From Bradyrhizobium huanghuaihaiense (GTDB lineage Bacteria > Pseudomonadota > Alphaproteobacteria > Rhizobiales > Xanthobacteraceae), in assembly GCF_007830635.1 (NCBI RefSeq), contig NZ_VLLA01000006.1, forward strand, positions 62,001 to 126,000: a stretch of 64,000 bases of DNA. The letters are read 5' to 3'. The stretch's first letter is position 1. Every line of letters begins with the position of its first letter. Made by a program: the position numbers and the translations under genes. Shown piece by piece: positions 43,341 to 53,575 of this stretch. The notes below the pieces were generated by a model. It was not told where the DNA came from. It searched no databases and saw nothing but the letters and a program-made list of their open reading frames with translations.

Positions 43341-44567
43341 CTACCGGGCCGCCTGGATCGAACGCAGCACCTCTTCGCTCGGCCAGCAATCGACCTTGAG
43401 TCCCGCCGACTTCTGATAGGCGCCGAGCGCGGCACGCGTCTGCATGCCGGCCTTGCCGTCGATCTTGTCCTTGTAGAGCCCGACGCGGGTGAGCCCGCGC
43501 TGCATGGTCTCGACATCCTTGGTGCGCAATTGCTTCGAGGCCGACCAGGGCGTCGCGAACGGCAGCGGGCTCGTCATGCGATCGCTGAGGTGGCCGACGA
43601 ACAGCACGTAGAGGTCGGAGAAATTGTACTCCTTGATGACGAAATAGTTCTTCGTCGTGAGGAACGACGGACCATAGATGCCTTCGGGCTGAAGCAGCGA
43701 GGCCGGCTGCGCCTGCTCTGCGGCGCTGAGCTTTTGCCCGCGCACCGGCACGAAGCCTTCACGCAGCCACTGGCCGATCGGCTTCGTCACCTCGGGCACG
43801 CCCGTCGTGCAATCGACCTTCGCCGGCGCCTGCACCTCGTAGGCCCAGCGTACGCCACTCTGCCAGCCCTTGTTGACGAGCTGCTGCGCGGCAGAGGCCA
43901 GCGCATCCGGCACCGAATGCCAGATGTCGATGCGACCATCGCGATCGAAATCGACGCCGTGCTTGTAATACTCCGACGGCAGAAACTGCGTGAGCCCGGT
44001 AGCTCCGGCCCAGGACGAGCGCATGTCCTTGCGCGTCACCACGCCTTCGCCGAGGATCTTCAGCGCCAGGATGAACTCGTTGCGATAGGTGTCCTTGCGC
44101 CGACCGACATAGGCCTGCGTCGCCAACACACGAACCAGATCATAGGGCAGCGTGTAGCGGCCGTAGTCAGTCTCGCGGCCCCAGATCGCCAGCATGACGG
44201 TCGCGGGCACGCCGGAGCTCTGCTCGATTTTCGTCAGCGCGGAATTGTACTTTTGCAGCAGCCGCTGCCCCTCGCCGGCAAGCCGCGCGATCGAAGCGTC
44301 CTTGACGTAGTCCGCAGGCACCTGCACGAACTCGGCCTGCGACGGCGCGCCGGTTGCGGGCCGGCCCGGCAGGATCAGATCGGGCAGCTTGTAGTCGGGC
44401 TCGAGCCCGCGCGTCTGCTCGTCGAACGTGGCGCGTGAGACGCCGGCGGCCTGCGCCTCCGGCCAGAGCGAGGCGATGAACTGCGTGAAGGCAGCATCGG
44501 CGGCGCGGGCGGACGACCAGCCGCAGGTGACGACGATCACCGCAGCGATGAGCGCCCGCCGCATCAT
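43341..44567 (-). CDS. Lytic murein transglycosylase (MltB-type) with PG-binding domain
   Basis: A 408-residue exported enzyme. Signal peptide about 1-22 (SARAADA). An SLT_2 (MltB) domain spans about 25-320 with catalytic E in WGRETDYGRY and the typical GATGLTQFLPSEYY. A C-terminal peptidoglycan-binding module (about 345-405) contains VGLYKDKIDGKAGMQTRAALG. It cuts glycan strands in the periplasm. The gene starts seven bases after the ettA stop, so both are likely co-transcribed. Confidence 0.93.
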   Translation of the reverse strand: MMRRALIAAVIVVTCGWSSARAADAAFTQFIASLWPEAQAAGVSRATFDEQTRGLEPDYKLPDLILPGRPATGAPSQAEFVQVPADYVKDASIARLAGEGQRLLQKYNSALTKIEQSSGVPATVMLAIWGRETDYGRYTLPYDLVRVLATQAYVGRRKDTYRNEFILALKILGEGVVTRKDMRSSWAGATGLTQFLPSEYYKHGVDFDRDGRIDIWHSVPDALASAAQQLVNKGWQSGVRWAYEVQAPAKVDCTTGVPEVTKPIGQWLREGFVPVRGQKLSAAEQAQPASLLQPEGIYGPSFLTTKNYFVIKEYNFSDLYVLFVGHLSDRMTSPLPFATPWSASKQLRTKDVETMQRGLTRVGLYKDKIDGKAGMQTRAALGAYQKSAGLKVDCWPSEEVLRSIQAAR

Positions 44568-44574
44568 GCCGTCA

Positions 44575-46224
<1,650 letters not shown>

Positions 46225-46457
46225 CGGTCCCGTGAAACCTTCGATTTGAGGAAATTTGCTTGCCGCCGATGTAACGATCCCGCCCCCAAAGGGCAACGTT
46301 TTCCCTCCGTTCACCACGGATGAATACGGGACGGACACCATCCGGCCACCGATCCGGACAATTGAAACCATTTTTTAATAAAGCAGGCCAAAGCTCGGTT
46401 TCGCGCGGAAACAGCGCCGCCCGTCAGAACGAACGGGGAGCACAGCGAGGCCGCATC

Positions 46458-46673
46458 ATGGCTCTGATCGAGACCCATTCCCTTCCCGTTCCGGCAGAAG
46501 CCGGACACGTCTCCGGCTTCGCCTCGGAGATCAAGGCCTTCTGGAAGCGCTTCTTCGCCACCGCCTTCAACCCCTACCGGCCCGAACTGCACTACATGCG
46601 CGGCCCCGGCCCTGCCTGGCGCGCCAAGCATGGCATGGATGCGCCGATCCGGCTGAAGCCCCGGGACCTCTAA
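46458..46673 (+). CDS. Conserved small protein of unknown function
   Basis: A 71-residue protein. It starts MALIETHSLPVP, has a helical basic middle (EIKAFWKRFFATAFNPY) and an N/P-rich end (GPGPAWRAKHGMDAP). The composition suggests a soluble protein that may lie on a membrane by the amphipathic KAFWKRFFA stretch. It lies in the divergent region between ettA and the dehydrogenase. A GCGAGG-like site lies upstream. I recognise no family. Confidence 0.55.
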   Translation: MALIETHSLPVPAEAGHVSGFASEIKAFWKRFFATAFNPYRPELHYMRGPGPAWRAKHGMDAPIRLKPRDL

Positions 46674-46806
46674 AGCTCCCTCGCCTATCGGATTTTTGAA
46701 GACGCAGGTTGCTTGCGCACGAGGCTGATTGCGCGCAACCATGGCCCGGTTCCGACGATGGCGCTTCCCGCCCGGCGCCGTCACCTCTCGCCATGGATGA
46801 ACGCTG

Positions 46807-47769
46807 ATGAGCCGGCTGCGCTGCGCAATTCTCGACGACTATTTCAATCTCGCACTCGACGTCGCCGACTGGCCGAAATTGTCCGACCGCGTCGACGTCA
46901 CCGTGTTCAACCATCCTTTCGCCTCGGAGCAGGCCGCGGCGAGCGCGCTGGCCGATTTCGAGATCATTTGCGCGATGCGCGAGCGCACGGCGTTTCCCAA
47001 GAGCCTGTTCGACAGCTTGCCCAAGCTGAAGCTGCTGCTGACATCAGGCATGCGCAACGCCTCGATCGACATGGAGGCTGCGAAGGGACGCGGCGTTGCA
47101 ATTGGCGGCACGCAATATTCGCGCGATCCCACGGCACCGCTGACCATGGGGCTGATCCTGGAGCTGACCCGCGGCATCGGCCGCGAGAACGCGCGCATGC
47201 ATGCGGGCGAAGCCTGGCAGACCTTTGCCGGAGTCGAGATCGAGGGGATGACGCTGGGCATCGTCGGGCTCGGCAAGCTCGGCACCAAGATGGCGGGCAT
47301 CGCCAAGGCATTCGGCATGAACGTGATTGCCTGGAGCCCGAACCTCACGCCCGAGAAGTGCGCGGCGGCCGGCGTCGGCTACGCCACCAAGGAGGAGCTG
47401 TTCGCGAAGGCCGACATCGTCACCATCCATGTGGTGCTGAGCGAGCGCTCGCGTGGCCTCGTCGGCCGCGCCGATCTCGCGCGGATGAAGCCGACGGCCT
47501 TCCTCGTCAACACCGCACGCGGGCCGATCGTGGACGAGCAGGCGCTGCTGGAAGCCTTGCAGCAGCGCAAGATCGCGGGCGCCGGCATCGACGTGTTCTC
47601 GGTCGAGCCGCTGCCGGTCGACCATCCCTTCCGCAAGCTCGACAACCTCGTGCTGACGCCGCATCTCGGCTACGCGACCGAGGACGGGTTGCGCATCCAT
47701 TACGGCCAGATGGTCGAGGCGATCGACGCCTTCTCCAAGGGCGGCGAACTGCCGCGCAAGCTGGCCTGA
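46807..47769 (+). CDS. D-2-hydroxyacid dehydrogenase family protein
   Basis: A 320-residue NAD(P)-dependent dehydrogenase. The Rossmann motif is GLGKLGTKMAGIAKAFGM near residues 155-172. The catalytic Arg lies in NTARGPIVDE, Glu in DVFSVEPLP and His in LTPHLGYAT. Family members reduce 2-keto acids or oxidise D-2-hydroxy acids (phosphoglycerate, glyoxylate and others). The substrate is not predictable from sequence. A terminator hairpin follows six bases after the stop. Confidence 0.92.
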   Translation: MSRLRCAILDDYFNLALDVADWPKLSDRVDVTVFNHPFASEQAAASALADFEIICAMRERTAFPKSLFDSLPKLKLLLTSGMRNASIDMEAAKGRGVAIGGTQYSRDPTAPLTMGLILELTRGIGRENARMHAGEAWQTFAGVEIEGMTLGIVGLGKLGTKMAGIAKAFGMNVIAWSPNLTPEKCAAAGVGYATKEELFAKADIVTIHVVLSERSRGLVGRADLARMKPTAFLVNTARGPIVDEQALLEALQQRKIAGAGIDVFSVEPLPVDHPFRKLDNLVLTPHLGYATEDGLRIHYGQMVEAIDAFSKGGELPRKLA

Positions 47770-47774
47770 AACGA

Positions 47775-47801
47775 AAAGGGCGTGCCGACGGCACGCCCTT
47801 T
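47775..47801. terminator. Terminator hairpin between convergent genes
   Basis: AAAGGGCGTGC / GCACGCCCTTT: perfect 11-bp stem with a five-base loop. The stem's own A/T ends give short runs on both strands, fitting a bidirectional terminator. Confidence 0.75.
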
Positions 47802-47828
47802 CTGCAATCTGGGTATAGACCGAAGCGC

Positions 47829-49028
47829 TTAGCGCACGGTGACCGGGGCGGGCAGCGGCGGCACGACCGTCGGCTGCGTGCCGGGGACCGGGCCGGCCTG
47901 GGCCGACATCGGAGCCGGCGCGGGCGCTGCGGACGCGGTCGCCGTTCCCGGCGGCGGGCCACCCGGCATCACGACCACGCGGGTGCCGACCTTGACGCGA
48001 TCGAACAGGTCCGAGACGTCCTCGTTCAGCATGCCGATACAGCCGGACGAGACGAACTTGCCAATCGTCGAGGGCTGGTTGGTGCCGTGGATGCGGTAGA
48101 CGGTCGAGCCGAGATACATCGCGCGGGCGCCGAGCGGGTTGCCGGGGCCGCCGGCCATGAAGCGCGGCAGATAGGGCTGGCGCTCGATCATCTCGGTCGG
48201 CGGATGCCAATCCGGCCACTCCGCCTTGCGGGTGATCTTCTGCACGCCGGTCCAGGTGAAGCCGTCGCGGCCGACGCGGACGCCGTAGCGGATCGCGCGA
48301 CCGCCTCCGAGCACGTAATAGAGGTAGGTGTTGGGCGTATCGACCACGAGCGTGCCGGCCGGCTCCTTGGTCTGGAACGCGACCTCCTGGCGGCGCAGGT
48401 TCTGCGGCAACTGCGCCGGCGCAGCATCAGGCTGCTCCTCGGGCGGCAGCGAGGCGATCGTCATCGGCCGGCCATCGGCGCCGACGGGCGCCTGCCCGGC
48501 CTGGACCGTTCCGGTCGCGGCGGGACCACCGACTGCTTCCGGCGGACGCAAGCCGTCACCCGCGGGTGCCTGGGCCGGACGGTCGGCATAGATCACCGGC
48601 GGCGGACCGGCGGGGCGGCCGTAGCGGGGATCATCCGGCGACATCACCGGTCCCTGCGGCGGGGCAGCCGAATAGACCGGCGGAGCGCCGGCCGGACGGC
48701 CATAACGGGGATCGTCCGGCGACATCACCGGCCCCTGCGGCGGGGCCGCCGAATAGACCGGGGGACCTGCAGGGCGGCCGTAGCGCGGATCGTTGGGCGA
48801 GGTGATCGGACCACCCGGGCCGGGCGGCGGCAACGCGGCCTGCGGCATCGCGTCGTCGTCATCTTCCAGCGCGTCGAAGTTCGGCGTGCGGTCACCGGGC
48901 CGATACTCGGCCGGGGCGCCATAACCCGGCGCCTGCTGGACCGGATAGCTCTGAGCCTGCACGAGCGAGGTTCCCGCCGCAGCGACTGTTGCGGCAGCGC
49001 ATATCGTCAGAAAATGTTTGATCATCAT
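47829..49028 (-). CDS. L,D-transpeptidase with tandem Pro-rich repeats
   Basis: A 399-residue exported enzyme: signal peptide about 1-25 (SLVQAQ), acidic patch, then three tandem copies of a 26-27-residue unit (about 77-102, 103-129 and 130-150) with the core DPRYGRPAG, a linker, and a YkuD domain from about 222. Active-site residues H314 (IHGTN) and C330 (SSGCIGM) are in place. The catalytic domain is nearly collinear with the protein encoded at 6137-6853. The start at 49028 gives the signal peptide; the frame is open to 49100. The DPRYGRPAG units may bind envelope components. Confidence 0.9.
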   Translation of the reverse strand: MMIKHFLTICAAATVAAAGTSLVQAQSYPVQQAPGYGAPAEYRPGDRTPNFDALEDDDDAMPQAALPPPGPGGPITSPNDPRYGRPAGPPVYSAAPPQGPVMSPDDPRYGRPAGAPPVYSAAPPQGPVMSPDDPRYGRPAGPPPVIYADRPAQAPAGDGLRPPEAVGGPAATGTVQAGQAPVGADGRPMTIASLPPEEQPDAAPAQLPQNLRRQEVAFQTKEPAGTLVVDTPNTYLYYVLGGGRAIRYGVRVGRDGFTWTGVQKITRKAEWPDWHPPTEMIERQPYLPRFMAGGPGNPLGARAMYLGSTVYRIHGTNQPSTIGKFVSSGCIGMLNEDVSDLFDRVKVGTRVVVMPGGPPPGTATASAAPAPAPMSAQAGPVPGTQPTVVPPLPAPVTVR

Positions 49029-49393
49029 CGCTCTTGTATAGCCCCGGGGCCCCATCAGGACCGTTAACGGCCAGATGACCGAAGATAGCGGCACATTCAA
49101 GACATATCAGGCCGGTTTGCGCCGGATTTGCCGAATTGTGATCCGCAAGATTACCGTTGCCCCGTTGCATCACGGGGCGGAAATCGTGTTGCGCCGTCAA
49201 TTGCCGGAGCTTCGGCCCCGATTTTTAGGGATTGGGCCGGAATCGTTGCGGTATGTTCGAATCAGCCTGATTCGCCTCCGCTTTGAGCTCCGATCCCCGC
49301 GTGGCGAACGCGGCAAGCAGTACCGTCACCGCGTTCAGATGGCTCTTGGGTCCCGGTCGCCACCCGCCGGGGCGGAAATTCATAACCCGTCCG

Positions 49394-50158
49394 ATGCTTC
49401 CCGGCTTTCGCTTCCTGTTTGCCGCGATCGTGCTGTCAACCTCCATCCTGGTGTTCGGCCTAGGGGCCGCCGCGCTGCTGCGGGCGACCCATGAGCAGTA
49501 TGTCAGCAACCCCTCCTGGCGGAACGGCCCGCAGGAGCAGGTGTTCGCGCAAGCGTCCGAGCCGGTCCAGCCGGTGCTCGCAGCCTTGCGCGCGGAGCCG
49601 GAGCCGGCCGAGCCCGCGCCGACGCTGCGCGACCAGGTGCCGACCATCGGATTGCCGGTTCAGGAGCCTGAACAGACGACGACCTCGGTGGCCAGCGAGG
49701 CCGAAGCGGTGGCACCAAAGGTCGCCGCACCCGCGGCTGACATCCCCGCCACCGAGCCGGCCAAGGCCGAGACCACGACGGAAGCCGCAGCGCCCGCCGC
49801 GACAGACACGCTCACGCCCGCCGATACCACGGCATCCGTTCCCGAGGCGAAGCCTGCCGCGACCGCCAGCGTACCGGCGCCGGCTGATCCCGATGCCGCT
49901 CCAGCCTCCCCTGCGGTCGACGTTGCCCCGGCCAAACTGGCCGCACTGAACGATCCCGCGACCATCGCCTCGAAGGATCCGCCGGCGAAAGCCAAGGCAG
50001 ACGCCAACAAGCCAGAGAGCAAGGCGACCAAGCCCAAGGCGAAGAAGCGGCATCGCGTCGTGGTGCGGCGTCCGCCGCCTCAGCAGTTGCGGCAACAGCT
50101 CGATCCCTTCGGGCAGCCGCAGCAGACTTTCGCGACGACGACCACGCGCCCGCGCTGA
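49394..50158 (+). CDS. Membrane-anchored Ala/Pro-rich protein
   Basis: A 254-residue protein. A hydrophobic anchor lies at about 5-26 (LFAAIVLSTSILVFGLGAAA), then a long low-complexity stretch rich in Ala, Pro, Glu and Thr, and a basic end with KPKAKKRHRVVVRRPPP. Start 49394 is chosen for the anchor; an in-frame ATG at 49283 is possible. The composition resembles a periplasmic spacer. Between 49029 and 49393 I see no gene, only the divergent leader with the L,D-transpeptidase. No family recognised. Confidence 0.65.
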   Translation: MLPGFRFLFAAIVLSTSILVFGLGAAALLRATHEQYVSNPSWRNGPQEQVFAQASEPVQPVLAALRAEPEPAEPAPTLRDQVPTIGLPVQEPEQTTTSVASEAEAVAPKVAAPAADIPATEPAKAETTTEAAAPAATDTLTPADTTASVPEAKPAATASVPAPADPDAAPASPAVDVAPAKLAALNDPATIASKDPPAKAKADANKPESKATKPKAKKRHRVVVRRPPPQQLRQQLDPFGQPQQTFATTTTRPR

Positions 50159-50166
50159 TCTTTCTT

Positions 50167-50326
50167 CACCTCTCCCCGCTTGCGGGGAGAGGTCGGATCG
50201 CCCCCGGCGATGCGGAGCATCGTCCGGCGCGATCCGGGTGAGGGGGTACAGGTCCCTCGACAGTCTCATCGTGCGGAGAGAGGCCCCTCACCCCAACCCT
50301 CTCCCCGTAAGAACGGGGCGAGGGCG
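50167..50326. repeat. Dispersed repeat, family R10
   Basis: CACCTCTCCCCGCTTGCGGG at the left, later GATCCGGGTGAGGGGG, then CCCCTCACCCCAACCCTCTC and a GGGGCGAGGG end. Several nested inverted repeats are present. I remember this as a dispersed sequence in Bradyrhizobium and relatives. It separates convergent genes. Confidence 0.65.
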
Positions 50327-50350
50327 CGCACCGTCGTCGTGGCTACCGCT

Positions 50351-51205
50351 TCACGCCGGCCCGGTCGCGATCGGCGGGCCCTTCTCCTGGCCCCATTCCG
50401 ACCACGAGCCGTCGTACAGCGCGGTATCGGTGATCCCCAGACGATAGAGCGCGAGCGTGAGCACGCCCGCGGACACGCCGGAGCCGCAGCTCGTCACGAT
50501 CGGCGCATCGAGCTTGACGCCGGCGCCGGTGAAGGCGGCGCGCAAGTCGTCGAGCGGCTTCATCTCGCCGGTCGCGGCATCGAACAGCAGATTGTAGGGC
50601 ACGTTGCGGGCGCCGGGGATGTGGCCGGAGCGGATGCCCGGCCGCGGCTCGGGTGCGCGGCCCTCGAAACGATCGGCGGCGCGCGCATCGATCACCTGCT
50701 CGGCGCGGGTTTCCACGTTGGCGATCAGCTGCTGCATGCTGCGCACGCGCTTTGGATCGTAGCTCGCCTTGAACGTCGCCGGCTTCGGCTTCACCTCGCC
50801 GCTCTCGACAGCGCGTCCCTCGGCGCGCCACTTCTTCAGGCCGCCATTGAGGATGCGCACATTGCTATGGCCGAAGGCCAGGAACATCCACCACGCGCGG
50901 GGCGCTGCCACCCAGCCGCCGGCATCGTAGAGCACGATGGTGTCGGCGTTGGAGATGCCGAGATTGCCGACGTCACGACCGAACTGCTCGGCACTCGGAT
51001 ACATGTGCGGCAGCGGGTTGGAATGATCCGACACCGCATCGACGTCGAAGAACACGGCGCCAGGAAGGTGCGCGGCGAGGTAGTCGTCCTTCGGCAGCGG
51101 CAGCACGCCCGGGAGCTTGAAGCTGGCGTCGATGATCTTGACGTTGGCCTCGCCCATGTGGGCGGCGAGCCATTCGGTGGAGACGAGGGGGTCGGTGGCG
51201 GTCAT
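50351..51205 (-). CDS. sseA: 3-mercaptopyruvate sulfurtransferase
   Basis: A 284-residue tandem rhodanese protein. The N-domain is structural; the C-domain carries active-site C240 in CGSGVSA, the loop sequence that separates mercaptopyruvate sulfurtransferases from thiosulfate rhodaneses. It contains the typical DARAADRFEG, SGHIPGARNVPY and DGSWSEWG. It moves sulfur from mercaptopyruvate to thiophilic acceptors. It lies next to a single-domain rhodanese gene, 198 bp away, with an R9 repeat between. Confidence 0.93.
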   Translation of the reverse strand: MTATDPLVSTEWLAAHMGEANVKIIDASFKLPGVLPLPKDDYLAAHLPGAVFFDVDAVSDHSNPLPHMYPSAEQFGRDVGNLGISNADTIVLYDAGGWVAAPRAWWMFLAFGHSNVRILNGGLKKWRAEGRAVESGEVKPKPATFKASYDPKRVRSMQQLIANVETRAEQVIDARAADRFEGRAPEPRPGIRSGHIPGARNVPYNLLFDAATGEMKPLDDLRAAFTGAGVKLDAPIVTSCGSGVSAGVLTLALYRLGITDTALYDGSWSEWGQEKGPPIATGPA

Positions 51206-51276
51206 CGAACTTTCCTTGTAGGCATTCCGGGGCGCGCGAAGCGGGCGAAGTTGATACAGCGCGCGTCAAACTCCGC

Positions 51277-51380
51277 TGTCATCGCCCGGCTTGACCGGGC
51301 GATCCAGTACTCCGAGACGGCTGTGATTCAACTGATAGGCCGCGGCGTACTGGATTCCCCGCTTTCGCGGGGAATGACGG
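51277..51380. repeat. Dispersed repeat, family R9
   Basis: TGTCATCGCCCGGCTTGACC ... CGCGGGGAATGACGG, with an inner GATCCAGTAC and GTACTGGATTC pair. Its arms resemble R1 in design (GTCAT outer, CCAGTA inner). Only one copy is in the window. Confidence 0.6.
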
Positions 51381-51403
51381 GTGGAGAGAGCAGTGACTCC
51401 CCC

Positions 51404-51817
51404 TCACCCCTTCTTCTTCGGCTCCCACTGCTCCGTCGGGCCGCCGGCATCGCGCCAGGCGGCGTAGCCGCCGGCGATGTGGGCGACGGGCTTGAGGCCC
51501 ATGTCCTGCGCGGTCTTGGCGGCGAGCGCGGAGCGCAAGCCACCGGCGCAGTGGAAGACGAACTTCTTGTCCTCCTGGAAGATCGGCTTGGCGTAAGGGC
51601 TCTGCGGATCGATCCAGAATTCGAGCATGCCGCGGGTGCAGGCGAAGGCACCGGGGATACGGCCGTCGCGCTCGATCTCGCGGGGATCGCGGATATCGAC
51701 GATGACGACGTCGCCGTTCTTGGAGATCTCGATGGCGTCCTTGGCGGTGAGCGTCTCGATCTCGGCATTGGCCTCGTCGATCAGCGCCTTGATGCCGCGT
51801 GTGATGGTCTGGGGCAT
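51404..51817 (-). CDS. Single-domain rhodanese-like protein
   Basis: A 137-residue protein with one rhodanese domain. Catalytic C90 lies in HCAGGLRSA, DIRDPREIERDGRIPGA precedes it, and AGGYAAWRDAGGP ends the domain. A short helical N-extension is present. The active-site loop is of the single-domain sulfurtransferase type. Start at 51817 is the only one that fits; upstream sequence is an R7 repeat. It lies next to sseA on the same strand. The VWA gene lies upstream. Confidence 0.9.
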   Translation of the reverse strand: MPQTITRGIKALIDEANAEIETLTAKDAIEISKNGDVVIVDIRDPREIERDGRIPGAFACTRGMLEFWIDPQSPYAKPIFQEDKKFVFHCAGGLRSALAAKTAQDMGLKPVAHIAGGYAAWRDAGGPTEQWEPKKKG

Positions 51818-51840
51818 GTGGTTCTCCCTCTTGTTCTCCG

Positions 51841-51920
51841 TCGTTCCGGGGCGATGCGAAGCATCGAACCCGGAACCTCGAGATTCCGGGTTCGCGCTAC
51901 GCGCGCCCCGGAATGACGAC
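51841..51920. repeat. Dispersed palindromic repeat, family R7 (copy 2)
   Basis: CGTTCCGGGGCGATGCGAAG ... CGCCCCGGAATGACG, with the same arms as 3061-3160 and an inner CGGAACCTCGAGATTCCG palindrome. It lies between the rhodanese and VWA genes. Confidence 0.85.
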
Positions 51921-51925
51921 ACGTG

Positions 51926-53101
51926 TTAGTGCGTCAATTCCTTCATCGCACTCTCCAGCCCCTCGATCGTGATCGGATACATCCGGTTGGCGAAGATGCG
52001 TTTGATGATGGTGGTCGATTCCGAATAGTCCCAGTGCTTCTGAGCGACCGGATTCAGCCACACCGCATGCGGATAGGTGCGGATGATGCGGTCGAGCCAG
52101 ATCGAGCCGGGCTCCTCGTTGACGTGCTCGACCGAGCCGCCGGGCACCATGATCTCGTAAGGCGACATCGAGGCGTCGCCGACGAACACGACCTTGTAGT
52201 CATGCGGGTATTTGTGCAGCACGTCCCAGGTCGGCGTGCGGTCGGTGAAGCGGCGCTTGTTCTGCTTCCAGACGCCTTCATAGAGGCAGTTGTGGAAGTA
52301 GAAATACTCCATGTGCTTGAACTCGCTCTTCGCCGCCGAGAACAGCTCCTCGACCTGCTCGATATGCGAATCCATGGAGCCGCCGATGTCGAAGAACACC
52401 AGCAGCTTCACCGCGTTGCGCCGCTCGGGGCGCATGTGCACGTCGAGATAGCCGTGATTGGCGGTCTCGCGGATGGTGGTGTCGAGATCGAGCTCGTCGG
52501 GCGCGCCGGTGCGCGCGAACTTGCGCAGGCGCCGCAGCGCCACCTTGATGTTGCGGATGCCGAGCTCGACATTGCCGTCCAAATCCTTGAACTCGCGCTT
52601 GTCCCACACCTTCACGGCGCGGTTGTTGCGGTTCTTCTCCTGGCCGATGCGGACGCCTTCGGGATTGTAGCCGTGGGCGCCGAACGGCGAGGTGCCGGCG
52701 GTGCCGATCCACTTCGAGCCGCCCTGGTGGCGGCCCTTCTGCTCCTCGAGGCGCTTCTTCAGGGTCTCCATGAGCTTGTCCCAGCCCATGGCCTCGATCT
52801 GCTTCTTCTCTTCCTCGGTGAGATACTTCTCCGCGAGCTTCTTCAGCCACTCCTCGGGGATCTCCGCCTTCTCCATGGCGTCGAGCAGGCTTTCCAGCCC
52901 CTTGAACACCGTGCCGAAGACGCGATCGAACTTGTCGAGATTGCGCTCGTCCTTCACCAGCGAGGTGCGCGACAGATAGTAGAAATTCTCGACCGAATAG
53001 TCCGACAGGTCGGCGTCGAGCGCCTCCATCAGCGTGAGGTATTCGCGCAGCGTCACGGGGACCTGCGCGTCGCGCAGAGAGGTGAAGAATTGCAGGAACA
53101 T
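51926..53101 (-). CDS. CoxE-like VWA domain protein
   Basis: A 391-residue protein with a von Willebrand A domain at the C-terminal half. The MIDAS motif DxGxS is D238-I-G-G-S with SMD following. The N-half is helical and charged (LTEEEKKQIEAMGWDKLM). It belongs to the CoxE/YehP-like group that pairs with MoxR AAA+ proteins to insert metals or activate enzymes. Start 53101 gives MFLQFFTSLRD; the longer frame (to 55072) is not coding. It is divergent from glsB and the MoxR gene, which are read the other way. Confidence 0.88.
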   Translation of the reverse strand: MFLQFFTSLRDAQVPVTLREYLTLMEALDADLSDYSVENFYYLSRTSLVKDERNLDKFDRVFGTVFKGLESLLDAMEKAEIPEEWLKKLAEKYLTEEEKKQIEAMGWDKLMETLKKRLEEQKGRHQGGSKWIGTAGTSPFGAHGYNPEGVRIGQEKNRNNRAVKVWDKREFKDLDGNVELGIRNIKVALRRLRKFARTGAPDELDLDTTIRETANHGYLDVHMRPERRNAVKLLVFFDIGGSMDSHIEQVEELFSAAKSEFKHMEYFYFHNCLYEGVWKQNKRRFTDRTPTWDVLHKYPHDYKVVFVGDASMSPYEIMVPGGSVEHVNEEPGSIWLDRIIRTYPHAVWLNPVAQKHWDYSESTTIIKRIFANRMYPITIEGLESAMKELTH

Positions 53102-53224
53102 GGGTGACAGATTGCCCGTCGGGGGGCGAACGTCAAGGGGCGGAGACCGGCGCTCTGCGCTGGACCGGGAGGCTTTTTGCTCTAGAATTGACCGCCTCAA
53201 GGGGTTGTTTCGGGGACGTTTGCA

Positions 53225-53470
53225 ATGGGAATTCTCGCAGCGCTCATCATCGGCGCGATTGCCGGCTGGCTGGCCGGCAAGATTGTCCACGGGGCGGGAT
53301 TTGGGCTGATCGGCAACATCGTCGTCGGCATCATCGGCGCGCTGGTCGCAAGCTGGGTGCTGCCCCAGCTGCACATCGCGCTCGCCACCGGCACGCTCGG
53401 CGCCATCGTGGACGCCACGATCGGCGCGGTGATTGTGCTCGTCATCCTTTCGCTGATAAAACGGGTCTGA
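53225..53470 (+). CDS. GlsB/YeaQ/YmgE-family stress membrane protein
   Basis: An 81-residue protein with three hydrophobic segments and the family's repeated GxxxG motif: GAIAGWLAGKIVHGAGFG, NIVVGIIGALVASWVLP, and a final GAVIVLVILSLIKR. The group is called transglycosylase-associated, but the name is historical and no enzyme activity is implied. Members are often induced by stress. It lies between the VWA and MoxR genes, oriented with MoxR. Confidence 0.88.
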   Translation: MGILAALIIGAIAGWLAGKIVHGAGFGLIGNIVVGIIGALVASWVLPQLHIALATGTLGAIVDATIGAVIVLVILSLIKRV

Positions 53471-53486
53471 AAGCCTGACCGAACCA

Positions 53487-53513
53487 GGAACGGCCGCCGC
53501 GAGCGGCCGTTCC
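53487..53513. terminator. Perfect hairpin, terminator or EcfG-type promoter
   Basis: GGAACGGCCGC-CGCGA-GCGGCCGTTCC: 11-bp stem after the GlsB gene with no T-tract. The same bases also contain GGAAC-N16-CGTT, the exact EcfG stress-sigma consensus, on both strands. It lies 63-89 bp upstream of the MoxR gene. Confidence 0.6.
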
Positions 53514-53575
53514 CTTGTCGCGACCAGAGCAATGAAAGTGGCAACGCCTGGGACGACGACCAACAAGGACGTGCA

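Noticed and set aside
46713..49067. 784-codon plus-strand frame across the dehydrogenase and L,D-transpeptidase region
   Set aside because: It is a shadow of two well-supported genes in other frames, with Arg-rich composition.
49255..49275. GTTCGAATC as a tRNA T-arm
   Set aside because: No cloverleaf can be formed around it; no other tRNA signature was found anywhere in the window.
53203..53215. TTGACCGCCTCAA as a FixK site upstream of glsB
   Set aside because: The palindrome is 13 bases instead of 14, so the half-sites are misphased.
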